A stretch of DNA of 64,000 nucleotides, taken from Lachnospiraceae bacterium. GTDB taxonomy: Bacteria; Bacillota; Clostridia; Lachnospirales; Lachnospiraceae. The stretch is taken from NCBI GenBank assembly GCA_017938145.1, contig JAGBCB010000014.1, positions 1 to 64,000 of the forward strand, in the 5' to 3' direction. Shown piece by piece: positions 17,902 to 28,690 of the stretch. Position numbers and translations under genes: made by a program. The first letter of the stretch is position 1; the number at the start of each line of letters is the position of its first letter. Below the pieces are notes generated by a model. That model was not told where the DNA came from. It searched no databases and saw only the letters and a program-made list of their open reading frames with translations.

Positions 17902-18621
17902 TTACCCTCTCTTTTTTTTATTTTTTAACCATGCAAACCGTAATAAAAACCGAGCATGGCGAATTCCGTCCCGGATTGGTCTTAAATGGGACGCTCTGCC
18001 CCGCTTGTCTTTATACAGATTACATGGTATTTCTTTTAAGTTTAATCCGGCCTTTGCTGCCTTCACAATCATTTCACTGGCAAACTCCATCTGCGAGGTA
18101 CAAAACTTTAAAGAAAGCATTGCTTCTTTTCTTACACCGCGCATACCGCAATGAAAATCCCCAAGCGGAGCACCACCAATTTTCCTTCCGAGCCAGGATA
18201 ATACCGGGTTTCCGAAATAGTGATGCATCCATGGCATTGCTCCTCTTTCTATTTTTCCCCGGAAACGGTTTCCTATTACCACATCGGCCCCTTGGACCAG
18301 TGCATCATAAAACGGTTTTAGTTCCAGGAAATTATAGCTTCCGTCACAATCCGCAAAAACAATAAAGGAATATGCTGCCTCCTGTATTCCTGCCCGCAGT
18401 GCATTGCCATATCCCCGTTCCGGTACAAAAATCACTCCGGCACCGGATTTCTTAGCAACTTCTGCCGAAGCATCGTTACTTCCGTTGTCAGCCACCAAAA
18501 CTTCTCCCGGCAGGTTATGCTCTGCCAAGAATTGTTTTGCGGCTTCCACACAGGCTCCCACCGTTTTTTCTTCATTTAAACAGGGCATCAAAACAGAAAC
18601 CCCAAATAAATTGTGTTCCAT
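17902..18621 (-). CDS. Family 2 glycosyltransferase, DPM1-like
   Basis: A 239-residue GT2 enzyme without membrane helices. Visible are VSVLMPCLNEEKTV, VADNGSNDAS, the DxD-type FADCDGSY and a late MEFASEMIVKAAKAGLNLKEIPC segment, all typical of dolichyl/polyprenyl-phosphate mannose or glucose synthases. Such enzymes make a lipid-linked sugar used by membrane GT-C transferases outside the cell. I chose ATG 18621 (MEHNLF), which has GGAGGG seven bases upstream; an earlier in-frame ATG overlaps the preceding gene. The operon also encodes a polytopic membrane protein and a Thr-rich surface protein, so a part in surface protein glycosylation is possible (inference). Confidence 0.85.
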   Translation of the reverse strand: MEHNLFGVSVLMPCLNEEKTVGACVEAAKQFLAEHNLPGEVLVADNGSNDASAEVAKKSGAGVIFVPERGYGNALRAGIQEAAYSFIVFADCDGSYNFLELKPFYDALVQGADVVIGNRFRGKIERGAMPWMHHYFGNPVLSWLGRKIGGAPLGDFHCGMRGVRKEAMLSLKFCTSQMEFASEMIVKAAKAGLNLKEIPCNLYKDKRGRASHLRPIRDGIRHARFLLRFAWLKNKKKRG

Positions 18622-18644
18622 TTTGATGCCCTCCAATTTATTGA

Positions 18645-19577
18645 TTATTCTATCCAATCAATAATTGTATCTTGTTCTATCGGATTTGTAAAGTCAAAGT
18701 CCCATTTTCCTGTCATGGTCGGCAAAAGAATCGGCACGGATGCACATTCTCCTCCCATTACTTTCTGCACAGTAAATACCTCTCCGTTATGACGGAATGT
18801 AACACTATACTCTGCCGGTGCGTGGTCAGACAGGAGCCAGCGGATCAATTCCTCCGTTTCTTCTGTTACTTCGTTGTCTATATTTTCATCAATAGACTTT
18901 AAAATGAATTCCAGAATCTTTCTCTCCAGTTCTTCATATTCCACTTCTTCCGGCTCGTCATAGACCAGGAAGGTTTCGTCCTTTTCGCTTCGGATGATAA
19001 TGGTCTCATCATTTGCCACCAGGATAAATTCATCTCCCATAGTACCATCCGGCTGAATCAAACGGCAAGCAACTTCTCCCTCATATACCGAGACATGGGT
19101 TTCTAAAATGCCGTCTTCCGCAATCACAACCTCTACCCGGAATACCGTACCACGGACCGCCATGGTAGAGTTTGGCGTGGATACTTCATAAACCGACTCT
19201 TCGCTGAGTTTATTGTCTAACCGGTTTACTACCGAACCCTCTGCCAGATGAATGGCCGTTTTACTGTTTGCACTGTTGCCGGTTGCATTCAAATGCATCT
19301 TACAGCCTGGTTCTGCCATAATGTATTTATCCTCATCCAGCTTCAGATAAAGATAACTGTCTGTATCAACCGAAACGTCATCGTCGGACTGCAGCATCAT
19401 TCCGGCATAGGCATCCAAATCGCCCACATCTATACGCTGTACTTCTGCATGTCCTTCTACCTTGCTGACCTGAATCACACGGTATGCTTCTTCCCGCAAG
19501 AAAAATACCAGAAGAATTACCACCGCAGCTATAAGAACTCCACCAATCGGCAGGATAAATTTTAATTTATTTTTCAT
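18645..19577 (-). CDS. Membrane-anchored FecR-domain protein
   Basis: A 310-residue protein with a single N-terminal membrane anchor (residues 5-27), then an extracellular FecR-like domain (about 35-200) with the typical VSTPNSTMAVRGTVFRVEV core. An acidic stretch (about 215-255) and a short C-terminal module of about 50 residues follow; this module (YSVTFRHNGEVFTVQ, then GKWDFD) resembles one InlB-type B-repeat, as in the large neighbour upstream. FecR domains occur in sigma/anti-sigma regulators and in surface proteins; no sigma factor gene is near, so a structural surface role is more likely. It starts 3 bases after the neighbour's stop. Confidence 0.75.
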   Translation of the reverse strand: MKNKLKFILPIGGVLIAAVVILLVFFLREEAYRVIQVSKVEGHAEVQRIDVGDLDAYAGMMLQSDDDVSVDTDSYLYLKLDEDKYIMAEPGCKMHLNATGNSANSKTAIHLAEGSVVNRLDNKLSEESVYEVSTPNSTMAVRGTVFRVEVVIAEDGILETHVSVYEGEVACRLIQPDGTMGDEFILVANDETIIIRSEKDETFLVYDEPEEVEYEELERKILEFILKSIDENIDNEVTEETEELIRWLLSDHAPAEYSVTFRHNGEVFTVQKVMGGECASVPILLPTMTGKWDFDFTNPIEQDTIIDWIE

Positions 19578-19580
19578 GGT

Positions 19581-22500
19581 TTATTCTCCTTCCGAAATGA
19601 CATAGGTTCCTGAAACTGCAACATAAAATTCAATACCGCCCTCATATACACTTGGGTCATCATTTACCAGCCACTTACCGGCCGGGAACCGGTATTTCTG
19701 ACCGGCTATCAGTTCTACTGTACCGGCGGACAAGGTAATAACCGAATCGCCCGCAGACATTCCGCCCTGCGGATTTGCTGTTGGTTCCGGTGTCGGGCTC
19801 GGTGCTTCCGTTGGCACCGGTGTTGGCGTCGGTACCGGGGTAGCCGTTGGAATTGGTGTTGGTGTACTTGTCGGCACCGGTGTTGGTGTACTTGTCGGCA
19901 CCGGTGTTGGCGTACTTGTCGGCACCGGCGTTGGCGTACTTGTTGGCACCGGCGTTGGTGTACTTGTCGGCACCGGCGTTGGTGTACTTGTCGGCACCGG
20001 TGTTGGTGTACTTGTCGGCACCGGTGTTGGTGTACTTGTCGGCACCGGTGTTGGCGTACTTGTTGGCACCGGCATTGGCGTATTTGTCGGCACCGGTGTT
20101 GGCGTACTTGTCGGCACCGGTGTTGGCGTACTTGTCGGCACCGGTGTTGGCGTACTTGTCGGCACCGGTGTTGGCGTCGATGTTGGCACCGGCGTTGGCG
20201 TACTTGTTGGCACCGGCGTTGGCGTATTTGTCGGCACCGGCGTTGGCGTACTTGTTGGCACCGGCGTTGGCGTACTCGTCGGTGTCGCTGTTGGTATTGG
20301 TGTTACCGTTGGCGTCGGAGTATTAGTTGGTGTTGGCGTCGGGGTTGGTGTCACCGATACCCACTGTGCTGTGAAGGTCACATCTGTATCCTCATTATAG
20401 CTCAGTGCTAAATCGCTGCCTTCGGTAGACTCCTCAGCAGCAAAGGTATAAAGCACATTTCTCACTGTTGTTACCCAACCGTCAAAATTGTAGCCTTCTT
20501 TAAGTGGTGCCGCAAGCATGGTAACTACATAATTCACCACATCTGCGCCTGTCTGGGTCATGGTCTGTACAACATTTTCCATGCTGTCACCAAGAATTCC
20601 TCCATTCAGGTCAAAGGTAATAGTTGCAGTTGCCTGCTCCTGCCACTGGGCAGTAAAGGTTATTGTTTGATTAGCAACGGAAGCATAGTCAAGACCGGTT
20701 CCTACCTGACCACCTGCCTGGATGTTCTCAAGAACTTCGTCGCCGATAGTTACATTCCAGCCAAGGAAAAACTTGCCTTCCTCAACAGGGAGGTTCTCCG
20801 GTGCATACATATTAACAACCGTTTCTTCTGCACTCAAAGTAGCTTTTCCGCTCCATTCCGCGGTTTCCACACCGTCATACAAAAAATCAATCCACTGGGC
20901 TTCGATAACTGCTTTCCCATTACTGTTTGTGACATTTTCCCAGTGAAAGGTCATTACTGCACCCGGCTGACCGTACTGTGGTGTTCCCAGGTTACTGTAC
21001 CAGGCAAGGAAGGAGCTTCCTTCCTCTCCGGCCGGAATATCTGCAGGTAAGGTTACAGTAAAGGAAGTATCTGCTTCCTCTCCATCAATAGTCTCAGTCT
21101 GCACTACCTCTCCATCCGGAACCATAACATAGTTAATAACCGCAGACCTTTTCCAAATTGCGGAAAGCTCATATTCCATGGTAGAACCCGCATCAGCTCC
21201 AAAGGACAGCGTTGCAGTGGCAGCATCTCCCGTTTCAAAAATCTGTACTTCTCCTGCTTCATTGGTATATTGCCAGCCGCTCAAAATATAACCTGTTCTG
21301 GTCACTTCTGCATTTGTTGGCAAAGTTACTTCAAAGTCAGTCTGTCCGACTTCTGTCTGATAAATAGTCTGAGCAGTACCTGCATAAGTACCGCCGTTAG
21401 CGTTAAATGTAACCCGAGCCATACTGGCATCCTGCCAGTTGGATTGTATTGTCATGGTAGAATATGCATAATTTCCGTAATCAAACTCGACTGCCGTGGT
21501 TTCCAAACTATCAGCAGACGAAGTTGTAAATATACCACCGGACTCCGCAGAATAAGGGAAATCTGCGCCGATAATCGTCCATCCGGTAAATATTTTACCT
21601 TCTACCGTTGGTGCTTGCGGAGCCTGCAGGTTAAAGACATTCTCACCTCTGTTTACAACAGAAGCCAGACCGCTCCAGGACCCTACATCTACCGGAAAAT
21701 CCTCTGTTCCGTGGATAAAGGCCTGTCTCAGCCATAAGGATACAAAATTAATGGAATTTTCGTATTCTGCCAGATTATCCCAGTATACAGTGACCGTTTC
21801 TCCCGGCAGATAAAATGCCCGGTCTGCGCTGATACTGTTCAAACTGTCGCTCCAAATGAGAAACACTGCATCATTAGGAACCGTTGTTGCCAGACTTTCC
21901 TGCGGAAGTGTCAGTGTAAACTCCGTTTCGCCCTCAACCTGCGTCCGGACAATTTCTTCTTGTAAAGGTATTCCGCTCGGGTCAGCATAATTGATGGCAG
22001 CCTCCGCCAACCAAAGTGCGGTAAATGTCGGAGGAACTTCTGTCTCACCAAAATTCCAGGTAAAGTCAGGTGTTTCATTTGCCGCATACACAAAGGTTTC
22101 TGCTTCCGTCACATACTCCCATCCCGCAAAGGTATAACCTGCCCTGGTCGGCGTACCGGATGGCATGGTTACAGTGTAGGTTGTCTGAGTCTTTTCTGAT
22201 TGATATACAGTGTGATAATACATACTTTGATGGGTTATGTTTTCCTCATCAACATACTCACCCATCTCACTCAAATCAAAGATTACTTCTGCAGAATCTG
22301 CTGTAATCCAGTTGGCGGCAAAACTGACAGTCGTATCTTCCCCATAGGAAAACGAATACGGAACCAAATCTTCTTCCGTGGACACAACCCCTCCTGCTTC
22401 TGCAGAAAGTCCTGTATCCAGAGAATCGGTATAAACCATCCAGTTGTTAAAAATATACGAAGGATCTTCTGCAACCGGAATTTCCTTTGGCGCCTGAAGC

Positions 22501-23564
22501 GTATATCCGGCGGACGCTGCAGTTCCTGCAGGAATCACGGAAACACTACCGCTATACGTGCCAAAAGAAATATCGCTGCTTTCAAATTCTGCTGTCAGCC
22601 AAGTAGCTCTCAAATCCACTATATTAGAGGATTGCATAGACTGCCAGGTTGCATATTCTATGGTTTCTCCCGGCAAATAGTAAGACTGCCCAAAATTATT
22701 ATACCAGGACAAAAAAGATTTCCCATCTGCCGCAGGAGCCTCACCAACCGTAATTACCGGCGGAACATCTTCTCCGCCTTCTCCCACATTTACTACATTA
22801 TACGGCGTTGTGGCAGACACACTGTCATAATATATTACCATTGCCTGATTTTCGGTTAAAGGAGAAACATCATAGACTGAATCACCATTAGCTTTGGCAT
22901 AAGTAAACTGCACCGGAATACCATCACTATTTACAAATTCCCCGAGTTCGAAATCATAATTAAAGGTCTGTTTAGTTGCCGCTTCCGTCAGTTGCCAGCC
23001 AATAAAATTATAACCGTACATCTCAGGCGTTCCGCCAGGCGGCTGAATCGTATAGGTATCATCTGCGCCATGCACCACTGTGCACTTTCCGATAACATCC
23101 GCATTACTTATCTTGGTTGCTTCCAATATAACCTGAACAAAAACAGGTTTCAAGGAAACTTGAATATTTTGGTTATAATCGATAGTTTCACCGGTTGATA
23201 TTTCTTCCCAGGAGATTGTTTTTTGCTGACCTGCTCCGATATAAACCGGAAAAGAAGAACCATCCGCAGAAACCACCTGCCACATTAACAATTCACCATA
23301 AGTCCCGGTGGTTTCCGGCGCCCCTGATGTATCAATCGTTACCGTATAGCCTTCCGCTTCACTTCCACTTTGATAAAAGACGCCGGTACTGCCCGTTTCA
23401 GACCCGCTTTCATCCAAGTAGCTAACCGTTACGCTTGTTACACCGGGTTCAGCGCTTATCCTGATTTCCGGCACACCAAACACCATCGCTCCCACAATTA
23501 GTGCGAACGTCAGCGTCCATGCCAGTAACGACCTAGCCCTGTTTTTTAATTCTCTTACCCCCAT
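19581..23564 (-). CDS. Large secreted InlB-repeat protein with TPTPVPTS stalk
   Basis: About 1,327 residues. A signal peptide (hydrophobic [18 protein letters not shown], cleavage near SAEPG) is followed by about eleven modules of 90-115 residues with the Listeria-Bacteroides (InlB B-repeat) hallmark GY.F.GW (for example [27 protein letters not shown]). Then come about 18 copies of TPTPVPTS and a 60-residue C-terminal domain ([17 protein letters not shown]). There is no LPXTG, SLH or lipobox anchor. ATG 23564 is used because AAGGAGGAG lies just ahead; it overlaps the upstream gene by 10 bases. Likely an adhesin or wall-associated protein; ligand unknown. The Thr/Ser-Pro stalk is a natural O-glycosylation target. 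Confidence 0.85.
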   Translation of the reverse strand: MGVRELKNRARSLLAWTLTFALIVGAMVFGVPEIRISAEPGVTSVTVSYLDESGSETGSTGVFYQSGSEAEGYTVTIDTSGAPETTGTYGELLMWQVVSADGSSFPVYIGAGQQKTISWEEISTGETIDYNQNIQVSLKPVFVQVILEATKISNADVIGKCTVVHGADDTYTIQPPGGTPEMYGYNFIGWQLTEAATKQTFNYDFELGEFVNSDGIPVQFTYAKANGDSVYDVSPLTENQAMVIYYDSVSATTPYNVVNVGEGGEDVPPVITVGEAPAADGKSFLSWYNNFGQSYYLPGETIEYATWQSMQSSNIVDLRATWLTAEFESSDISFGTYSGSVSVIPAGTAASAGYTLQAPKEIPVAEDPSYIFNNWMVYTDSLDTGLSAEAGGVVSTEEDLVPYSFSYGEDTTVSFAANWITADSAEVIFDLSEMGEYVDEENITHQSMYYHTVYQSEKTQTTYTVTMPSGTPTRAGYTFAGWEYVTEAETFVYAANETPDFTWNFGETEVPPTFTALWLAEAAINYADPSGIPLQEEIVRTQVEGETEFTLTLPQESLATTVPNDAVFLIWSDSLNSISADRAFYLPGETVTVYWDNLAEYENSINFVSLWLRQAFIHGTEDFPVDVGSWSGLASVVNRGENVFNLQAPQAPTVEGKIFTGWTIIGADFPYSAESGGIFTTSSADSLETTAVEFDYGNYAYSTMTIQSNWQDASMARVTFNANGGTYAGTAQTIYQTEVGQTDFEVTLPTNAEVTRTGYILSGWQYTNEAGEVQIFETGDAATATLSFGADAGSTMEYELSAIWKRSAVINYVMVPDGEVVQTETIDGEEADTSFTVTLPADIPAGEEGSSFLAWYSNLGTPQYGQPGAVMTFHWENVTNSNGKAVIEAQWIDFLYDGVETAEWSGKATLSAEETVVNMYAPENLPVEEGKFFLGWNVTIGDEVLENIQAGGQVGTGLDYASVANQTITFTAQWQEQATATITFDLNGGILGDSMENVVQTMTQTGADVVNYVVTMLAAPLKEGYNFDGWVTTVRNVLYTFAAEESTEGSDLALSYNEDTDVTFTAQWVSVTPTPTPTPTNTPTPTVTPIPTATPTSTPTPVPTSTPTPVPTNTPTPVPTSTPTPVPTSTPTPVPTSTPTPVPTSTPTPVPTSTPTPVPTNTPMPVPTSTPTPVPTSTPTPVPTSTPTPVPTSTPTPVPTSTPTPVPTSTPTPVPTSTPTPVPTSTPTPVPTSTPTPIPTATPVPTPTPVPTEAPSPTPEPTANPQGGMSAGDSVITLSAGTVELIAGQKYRFPAGKWLVNDDPSVYEGGIEFYVAVSGTYVISEGE
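19830..20345 (-). repeat. 24-bp coding tandem repeat (TPTPVPTS)
   Basis: About 18 near-identical 24-bp units of the form GGCACCGGTGTTGGCGTACT plus TGTC on the plus strand, head to tail, differing mostly at silent positions and at GGTGTT/GGCGTT. The flanks are degenerate TPTP repeats. No spacers, so this is not CRISPR. Copy number is probably variable between strains. Confidence 0.9.
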
Positions 23565-24961
23565 TTTTTTCTCCTCCTTCGTAAAAACTCCCAATCAAAC
23601 AGGTGTATAATTCCTGCCGAAAAGCAAATAATTGTCCCATATAAGGAACGATATACAAAAAAACAATGCTCTGTAGAATGATTGTTTAACACCATCATCC
23701 GTAACATTGGTATTGCTCCAAGTAAAAACAGGATACCGGACAGCACTTCCACCGGCCCCGGTTTCCGGAATAAATATATGACCGCCGCTATTATCAGTCC
23801 GATAACCAACAATAACAATGCCAGTTTTTCCAAACTGATTTTTCCGCTGAGTCCCAGTAATAAGCGGATATTGATAACCACCGCCGACAAAAACTGCGGA
23901 AGTACATCTCCTCCTGCATTTTGCAAAGCTTCCGCCGGAATGCCGTTCCCGCTCAGGCTGTCGATGGCATAATTGGTAACGCTGTTTCCCTGTCTTCCCG
24001 CCAGTTGGGAAAGCGCCGCTGAAAACCTTTCTTCTCCGTAAAAAGCGGAAGCCAGGGTCCACTTTACCAGATAGGAACCTATATAAGCCATTCCCCAGCA
24101 ACAACCCGCACGGAGCAAATACAAAACTTCCTCTTTGAAGCTTTTTAGAGTTCCCTTCCTGCGCCAAATCCCGTAAACAATTGCCATCGGAATCACAAAG
24201 GCCAGTGTTTCCGTTGTCAGAAAATCAAAAAATGCAACACATACTCCGCTGACAATGCAAAGCTGAATAATCCGCTCTCTTTTTTCCTCCCACAGCACCA
24301 TGCAAACGGAGCAGAGAAACGTAATCAGAAATACCGGAAAATATTCAATGCAGAAGCCTGCCATCCAAACCTGTACCGATAGGGCACCAAGCCACAGGAG
24401 TATAGTAGACAAGTACTGTTTTTGCCGTACCAGCAACGTAGTGAGTACCAGCATGCAGACAAGTAATGTCCCGATAAAAATCCAACGAATTTGCTGTAAT
24501 GTGAACAGCACAAATAGTGGTTTTAAGACCATTAGCATTCCATGCCAATAACGGTCATACAAAGTATCATTCGGTTTCTCAAACCTTATTCTTTCTGTCA
24601 AAAGCTCCGTCATGCTTTTTTCTAAATTCATTTTATCCGAATAAAACGGCGACATTACCGTTTCCCAAAGCAGATTTTCCCCGTCCACGGAATACAAAAT
24701 ATTCATAGTGGTAGCATCCGCATAATTATGTATTTCCGTTCTGCGGTCGCCGGGTTTCAGCTGATGAAAAAGCTCTTCATTCTCCAGCAAATAATTTGCA
24801 GACTCCAGCAAATTTTCCCTGATTTTATATTTAGGAATACAGCATGCAAAAAAGAGCAAGGCAAACAAAATTCCTAACGTTATCAGAAAACACAAAATTC
24901 CCTTGCCCGCATTTTTTACAAACCATTTCAACTTGTCATTATTATTGTCTTTTTTATACAT
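23555..24961 (-). CDS. Polytopic membrane protein of unknown function
   Basis: A 468-residue integral membrane protein: one N-terminal helix (about 22-42), an extracytoplasmic loop of about 100 residues ending near [13 protein letters not shown], then about eight to nine further helices and a basic C-terminus (RRRRKKWG). I do not recognise a family with certainty; the architecture (one helix, a large loop after it, many helices) is like GT-C glycosyltransferases, and the operon encodes a DPM1-like enzyme. It is first in the operon behind a strong promoter. A 9-base inverted repeat (24961-24969 with 24979-24987) flanks the ribosome binding site, which is thus in a hairpin loop. Confidence 0.7.
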   Translation of the reverse strand: MYKKDNNNDKLKWFVKNAGKGILCFLITLGILFALLFFACCIPKYKIRENLLESANYLLENEELFHQLKPGDRRTEIHNYADATTMNILYSVDGENLLWETVMSPFYSDKMNLEKSMTELLTERIRFEKPNDTLYDRYWHGMLMVLKPLFVLFTLQQIRWIFIGTLLVCMLVLTTLLVRQKQYLSTILLWLGALSVQVWMAGFCIEYFPVFLITFLCSVCMVLWEEKRERIIQLCIVSGVCVAFFDFLTTETLAFVIPMAIVYGIWRRKGTLKSFKEEVLYLLRAGCCWGMAYIGSYLVKWTLASAFYGEERFSAALSQLAGRQGNSVTNYAIDSLSGNGIPAEALQNAGGDVLPQFLSAVVINIRLLLGLSGKISLEKLALLLLVIGLIIAAVIYLFRKPGPVEVLSGILFLLGAIPMLRMMVLNNHSTEHCFFVYRSLYGTIICFSAGIIHLFDWEFLRRRRKKWG

Positions 24962-25000
24962 TTTTACATCCTGCTTTTATGTAAAAATCCCCTACTATAG

Positions 25001-25029
25001 ATTTTACTAATCTGCACTTTTTCTGTCAA
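25001..25029 (-). promoter_or_regulatory. Promoter of the surface-protein operon
   Basis: TTGACA, 17 bases, TAAAAT on the minus strand, 40 bases ahead of the first start codon. Near-consensus sigma-A type. Confidence 0.7.
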
Positions 25030-25098
25030 CTTATTTCCATTAAAATATGTTCAAATAAAAGAAGAGTACCCTATGGTACCCTACTTATTCCCCCGGAA

Positions 25099-26460
25099 TT
25101 ACCCCCGGATTGCCTTTGTCTTCCAGCCGCCCTGCACATATCTGCCCATTGCCAAAAGAAGCGATATAATCCATCCAAGATTAAAGCCCCACCAGATTAC
25201 ATCCACACCAAACCGGCCGGCAAATCCAACCGTAACCACCAGTCGGATTACAAAGCTGAGCAAGGTTGTCAGAACGAACCAGCACATGTCACCGCTTCCT
25301 TTAAACGTTGCCTTAACCAGCATATATGCTGCAAAGATAATCAGGCAGGCGCCAACCACCCGGATGTACTCCGCTCCTACCGATAATGCCAGTGTCACAT
25401 CCGCCTCCGTATCCGATAAAAACAGGCGGATAATCGGCTCTGCAAAAATTTCAAACAGCACAGTAATTCCTAAAGAGACTGCACCACAACAAACAATGGA
25501 AGACCTAAGACCCGGCCAAATCCGTTCTGTTTTTCCTGCTCCCATATTCTGGCCTACAAAACCGGAATAAGCGTTAGCATAATTGATTGGAATGGCAATG
25601 GCAAGATTAATAACCTTGGATGCAGCGGCTGTTCCCGCCATTACCGCAGAACCAAAACTATTAATAGTTGCCTGCACCACCACCGAGCCCACAGAAACAA
25701 TGGACTGTTGAAGAGCAGAAGGAAGCGCAAACCGAAGCATGGTCATCAGCAATTTACCGTCAAAGAAAGCACTTCTTCCGTCTTCAGTTTTTAGCGCCGG
25801 AAATTCCTTCAGGAGTCTTGGCATATCCGTAAGGGCCAGCACCATGGCAAGCAGCTGGGAAATTGCTGTAGCTGCAGCTGCCCCTGCCACACCCCAGTGA
25901 AAGTTCACAATAAACACCAGGTCAAAAACCACGTTTACTACAGAAGAAATTATTAAAAACTTCAGCGGTGTTTTTGAATTTCCGAGGGCCATATATACGC
26001 TGCTTAAAGCATTATATAAGAAAATCGGCACACTGCCCAAAAAGTAAAAACGCAAATAATCTACCCCCATCGGAACGATCTCCAACGGTGTTTTTACATA
26101 AATCAGAAGTGGTTCGGCATAAATCCACATCAAAATTGTGCTTAACAGCCCTACAACTGTAGAAAACACGGATGAGGTAGTGGCGCAAAGTCGTATTTTA
26201 TCTGACTTTCCCGCACCAAAATACTGAGAAATAACGATACCCGCTCCCAATGCAAGGCCTGTGGCCAGCTGTGCAAATACCGCCGTAATACTGCCTGCAC
26301 TGCCTACCGCTGCCAACGCATCCTGTCCCAGATAGTTTCCCACAATCAATGTATCAATCACATTGTAAAATTGCTGAAATAAATTGGACAGTATCATCGG
26401 CACCGCAAAGAAAAATATGGTTTTAAACGGATTCCCTTCTGTCATGTTAGTCGTCTTCAT
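25099..26460 (-). CDS. MATE-family multidrug exporter
   Basis: A 453-residue, twelve-helix antiporter of the MATE family. The N-terminal MTEGNPFKTIFFFAVPMILSN and the repeated VGNYLGQDALAAVGSAGSIT pattern are typical of the NorM/DinF-like Clostridia branch. It would export drugs or metabolites in exchange for Na+ or H+. I chose the ATG at 26460 (MKTTNMTEG): an upstream in-frame start at 26538 would place the coding region through a terminator hairpin. The ribosome binding site (AGTGGA) is weak. A small GTACC/GGTAC hairpin with a T-rich tail after the stop (about 25065-25090) may terminate it. Confidence 0.9.
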   Translation of the reverse strand: MKTTNMTEGNPFKTIFFFAVPMILSNLFQQFYNVIDTLIVGNYLGQDALAAVGSAGSITAVFAQLATGLALGAGIVISQYFGAGKSDKIRLCATTSSVFSTVVGLLSTILMWIYAEPLLIYVKTPLEIVPMGVDYLRFYFLGSVPIFLYNALSSVYMALGNSKTPLKFLIISSVVNVVFDLVFIVNFHWGVAGAAAATAISQLLAMVLALTDMPRLLKEFPALKTEDGRSAFFDGKLLMTMLRFALPSALQQSIVSVGSVVVQATINSFGSAVMAGTAAASKVINLAIAIPINYANAYSGFVGQNMGAGKTERIWPGLRSSIVCCGAVSLGITVLFEIFAEPIIRLFLSDTEADVTLALSVGAEYIRVVGACLIIFAAYMLVKATFKGSGDMCWFVLTTLLSFVIRLVVTVGFAGRFGVDVIWWGFNLGWIISLLLAMGRYVQGGWKTKAIRG

Positions 26461-26490
26461 TCCACTGCGCCTATTCTTTCTAAGTATATT

Positions 26491-26522
26491 AAAACCGGCA
26501 GAAGTAGTATTCCTCCTGCCGG
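26491..26522 (-). terminator. Terminator between thrS and the MATE gene
   Basis: CCGGCAG/CTGCCGG stem with a 14-base loop; on the minus strand it ends in TTTTAATA. It follows a second hairpin at 26565-26606, so the thrS transcript meets two in tandem. Confidence 0.65.
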
Positions 26523-26564
26523 CCTCTTTTATGCTCAACTATTCAGTCCCTTCATAGTTAAGCA

Positions 26565-26606
26565 GGCAAAAATCCATCTCAAATTGCTACACAATGGATT
26601 TTTGCC
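26565..26606 (-). terminator. Hairpin downstream of thrS
   Basis: A perfect 13-base stem, GGCAAAAATCCAT with ATGGATTTTTGCC, 58 bases after the thrS stop. It has T only inside the stem, so it may stabilise the 3' end rather than terminate on its own. Confidence 0.45.
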
Positions 26607-26663
26607 CACTTGAATCACTGTTATACGACCTCAGCAGCCAGTGCTTCGGTCTGTAATAAACAA

Positions 26664-28628
26664 CTACTTACTTTCTTCTACCACTTCAATCTTGCGGATT
26701 TCTCTGGTACGGATTTCCTTGCAGATATCATCAATGAATGTCTGCAATGGCTTCTGGCCTTCGTCACCAAGGAAGCGGCTTCTTACGGAAACAACGCCTT
26801 CCTCTTCTTCCTTCTGGCCAACCACCAGCATGTATGGTACACGGTCTAATCTGGAAGCACGGATTCTGTAACCAATCTTTTCGGAACGGTTATCTACAGT
26901 TGCAAGCACGCCGTTCTTCTTTAATTCCTTCTGTACCTTTTCTGCATAGTCGTTGTACTTTTCGGAGATTGGAAGCACACGAACCTGCTCCGGACACAGC
27001 CAGGTTGGGAATAAGCCGGCATACTTTTCAGTTAACCATGCCAGTGTTCTTTCATAGCAGCCCATGGATGTTCTGTGGATGATATATGGGCGAACCTTAT
27101 CACCGTTCTGGTCGATATAGTACATATCAAACTGCTCAGCAAGCAGGGCATCCCACTGGATGGTAATCATGGTATCTTCCTTACCGTATACGTTCTTTGC
27201 CTGAATATCTACCTTTGGTCCGTAGAATGCTGCTTCGCCAACACCTTCCACGAACTTGATGTCTAACTCATTTAATACGTCTCGAATGTGCTGCTGTGTC
27301 TCTTCCCAAACTTCTGCGGAACCGATATACTTTTCGGAATTGTCAGGGTCCCACTTGGAGAGACGGTAGGTTACATCTTCTTCTACGCCAAGAGTCTGTA
27401 AGCAGTGCTTAGCAAGAGCAAGACAGTTCTTAAATTCTTCTACCATCTGGTCCGGACGCACAATTAAGTGACCCTCGGAAATGGTGAACTGACGAACTCT
27501 TGTTAAACCGTGCATTTCGCCGGAATCTTCGTTACGGAACAGTGTGGATGTTTCACCGTAGCGGATAGGCAGATCCTTATAGGACTTCTGGCTTGCCTTA
27601 TATACATAGTACTGGAATGGGCAGGTCATCGGACGGAGAGCAAATACTTCCTTGTCCTTTTCTTCTTCGCCCATAACGAACATGCCGTCCTTGTAGTGAT
27701 CCCAGTGACCGGAAATCTTGTAAAGGTCGCTCTTTGCCATTAAAGGAGTCTTGGTACGAACGTAGCCCCACTCGTTATCTTCTAAGTCTTCAATCCAACG
27801 CTGCATGGTCTGAATTATCTTAGCGCCCTTTGGCATTAAGAGTGGCAGACCCTGGCCGATAACGTCAACGGTGGTGAAGAGTTCCATTTCACGGCCAAGC
27901 TTGTTGTGGTCGCGAAGCTTGATATCCTCTAAATGCTTTAAATACGTATCTAAGTCTGCGCTCTTTGTAAATGCAGTACCGTAAACTCTGGTTAACATCT
28001 TGTTCTTTTCGCTGCCTCTCCAGTAAGCGCCGGAGGAGGAAATGAGCTTGATTGCCTTTAAAGGCTTTGTGCTCATCAGGTGAGGACCTGCACAAAGGTC
28101 GGTAAACTCGCCCTGGCTGTAGAAGGAAATTACTGCATCCTCAGGGAGATCGTTGATTAACTCAACCTTGTATGGTTCGCCCTTGCCCTCCATGTACTTG
28201 ATAGCTTCGGAACGAGGAAGCTCGAAACGTGTGATTTCTGCGCCTTCCTTGATAATCTTCTTCATTTCTGCTTCGATAGCATCTAATGCGGCACGGTCCA
28301 AGGATGGAAGATCAAAGTCATAATAGAAACCGGTATCGATGGATGGACCAATGGCTAACTTTGCTTCCGGATACAGTCTCTTTACTGCTTCTGCCAATAC
28401 ATGGGAAGCGGTATGACGGTATGCAGCCTTACCTGCCTCGTCATTAAACGTTAAAATGTTTAATTCTGCGTCTGCCTCTACTACAGTTCTTAAGTCTACT
28501 ACCTGACCGTTAAGTTCAGCGGCACAAGCCATTCTTGCAAGGCCTTCGCTGATGTCCTTTGCGATGTCGATAATCGCCATAGAATTTGCGTACTCTTTAA
28601 AAGAGCCGTCTTTTAATGTGATTTTCAT
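26664..28628 (-). CDS. thrS: Threonine-tRNA ligase
   Basis: A 654-residue class II aminoacyl-tRNA synthetase. N-terminal TGS domain (1-62), the second additional domain with the editing motif HTASHVLAEAVKRLYP (about residues 72-87) and the later CAGPH, a catalytic core with motif 2 FRNEDSGEMHGLTRVRQFT and motif 3 near IHRTSMGCYERTLA, then the anticodon-binding domain (PEQVRVLPIS). It charges tRNA-Thr. Start ATG 28628 has AAAGGAG upstream. Full normal length. It is controlled by a T-box leader, so expression rises when uncharged tRNA-Thr accumulates. Confidence 0.97.
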   Translation of the reverse strand: MKITLKDGSFKEYANSMAIIDIAKDISEGLARMACAAELNGQVVDLRTVVEADAELNILTFNDEAGKAAYRHTASHVLAEAVKRLYPEAKLAIGPSIDTGFYYDFDLPSLDRAALDAIEAEMKKIIKEGAEITRFELPRSEAIKYMEGKGEPYKVELINDLPEDAVISFYSQGEFTDLCAGPHLMSTKPLKAIKLISSSGAYWRGSEKNKMLTRVYGTAFTKSADLDTYLKHLEDIKLRDHNKLGREMELFTTVDVIGQGLPLLMPKGAKIIQTMQRWIEDLEDNEWGYVRTKTPLMAKSDLYKISGHWDHYKDGMFVMGEEEKDKEVFALRPMTCPFQYYVYKASQKSYKDLPIRYGETSTLFRNEDSGEMHGLTRVRQFTISEGHLIVRPDQMVEEFKNCLALAKHCLQTLGVEEDVTYRLSKWDPDNSEKYIGSAEVWEETQQHIRDVLNELDIKFVEGVGEAAFYGPKVDIQAKNVYGKEDTMITIQWDALLAEQFDMYYIDQNGDKVRPYIIHRTSMGCYERTLAWLTEKYAGLFPTWLCPEQVRVLPISEKYNDYAEKVQKELKKNGVLATVDNRSEKIGYRIRASRLDRVPYMLVVGQKEEEEGVVSVRSRFLGDEGQKPLQTFIDDICKEIRTREIRKIEVVEESK

Positions 28629-28690
28629 ACTTTTTGTCTCCTTTCTTCTCTGACTTGCGTGATAAGCATTTTGCTTATTCCGCAAATAAA

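Noticed and set aside
19847..20326. Plus-strand frame encoding repeated LSAPVLVY units
   Set aside because: Antisense of the TPTPVPTS repeat; created by the 24-bp period, no start signals.
19830..20345. Possible CRISPR array
   Set aside because: The 24-bp units are contiguous, without unique spacers, and encode protein; no cas genes in the window.
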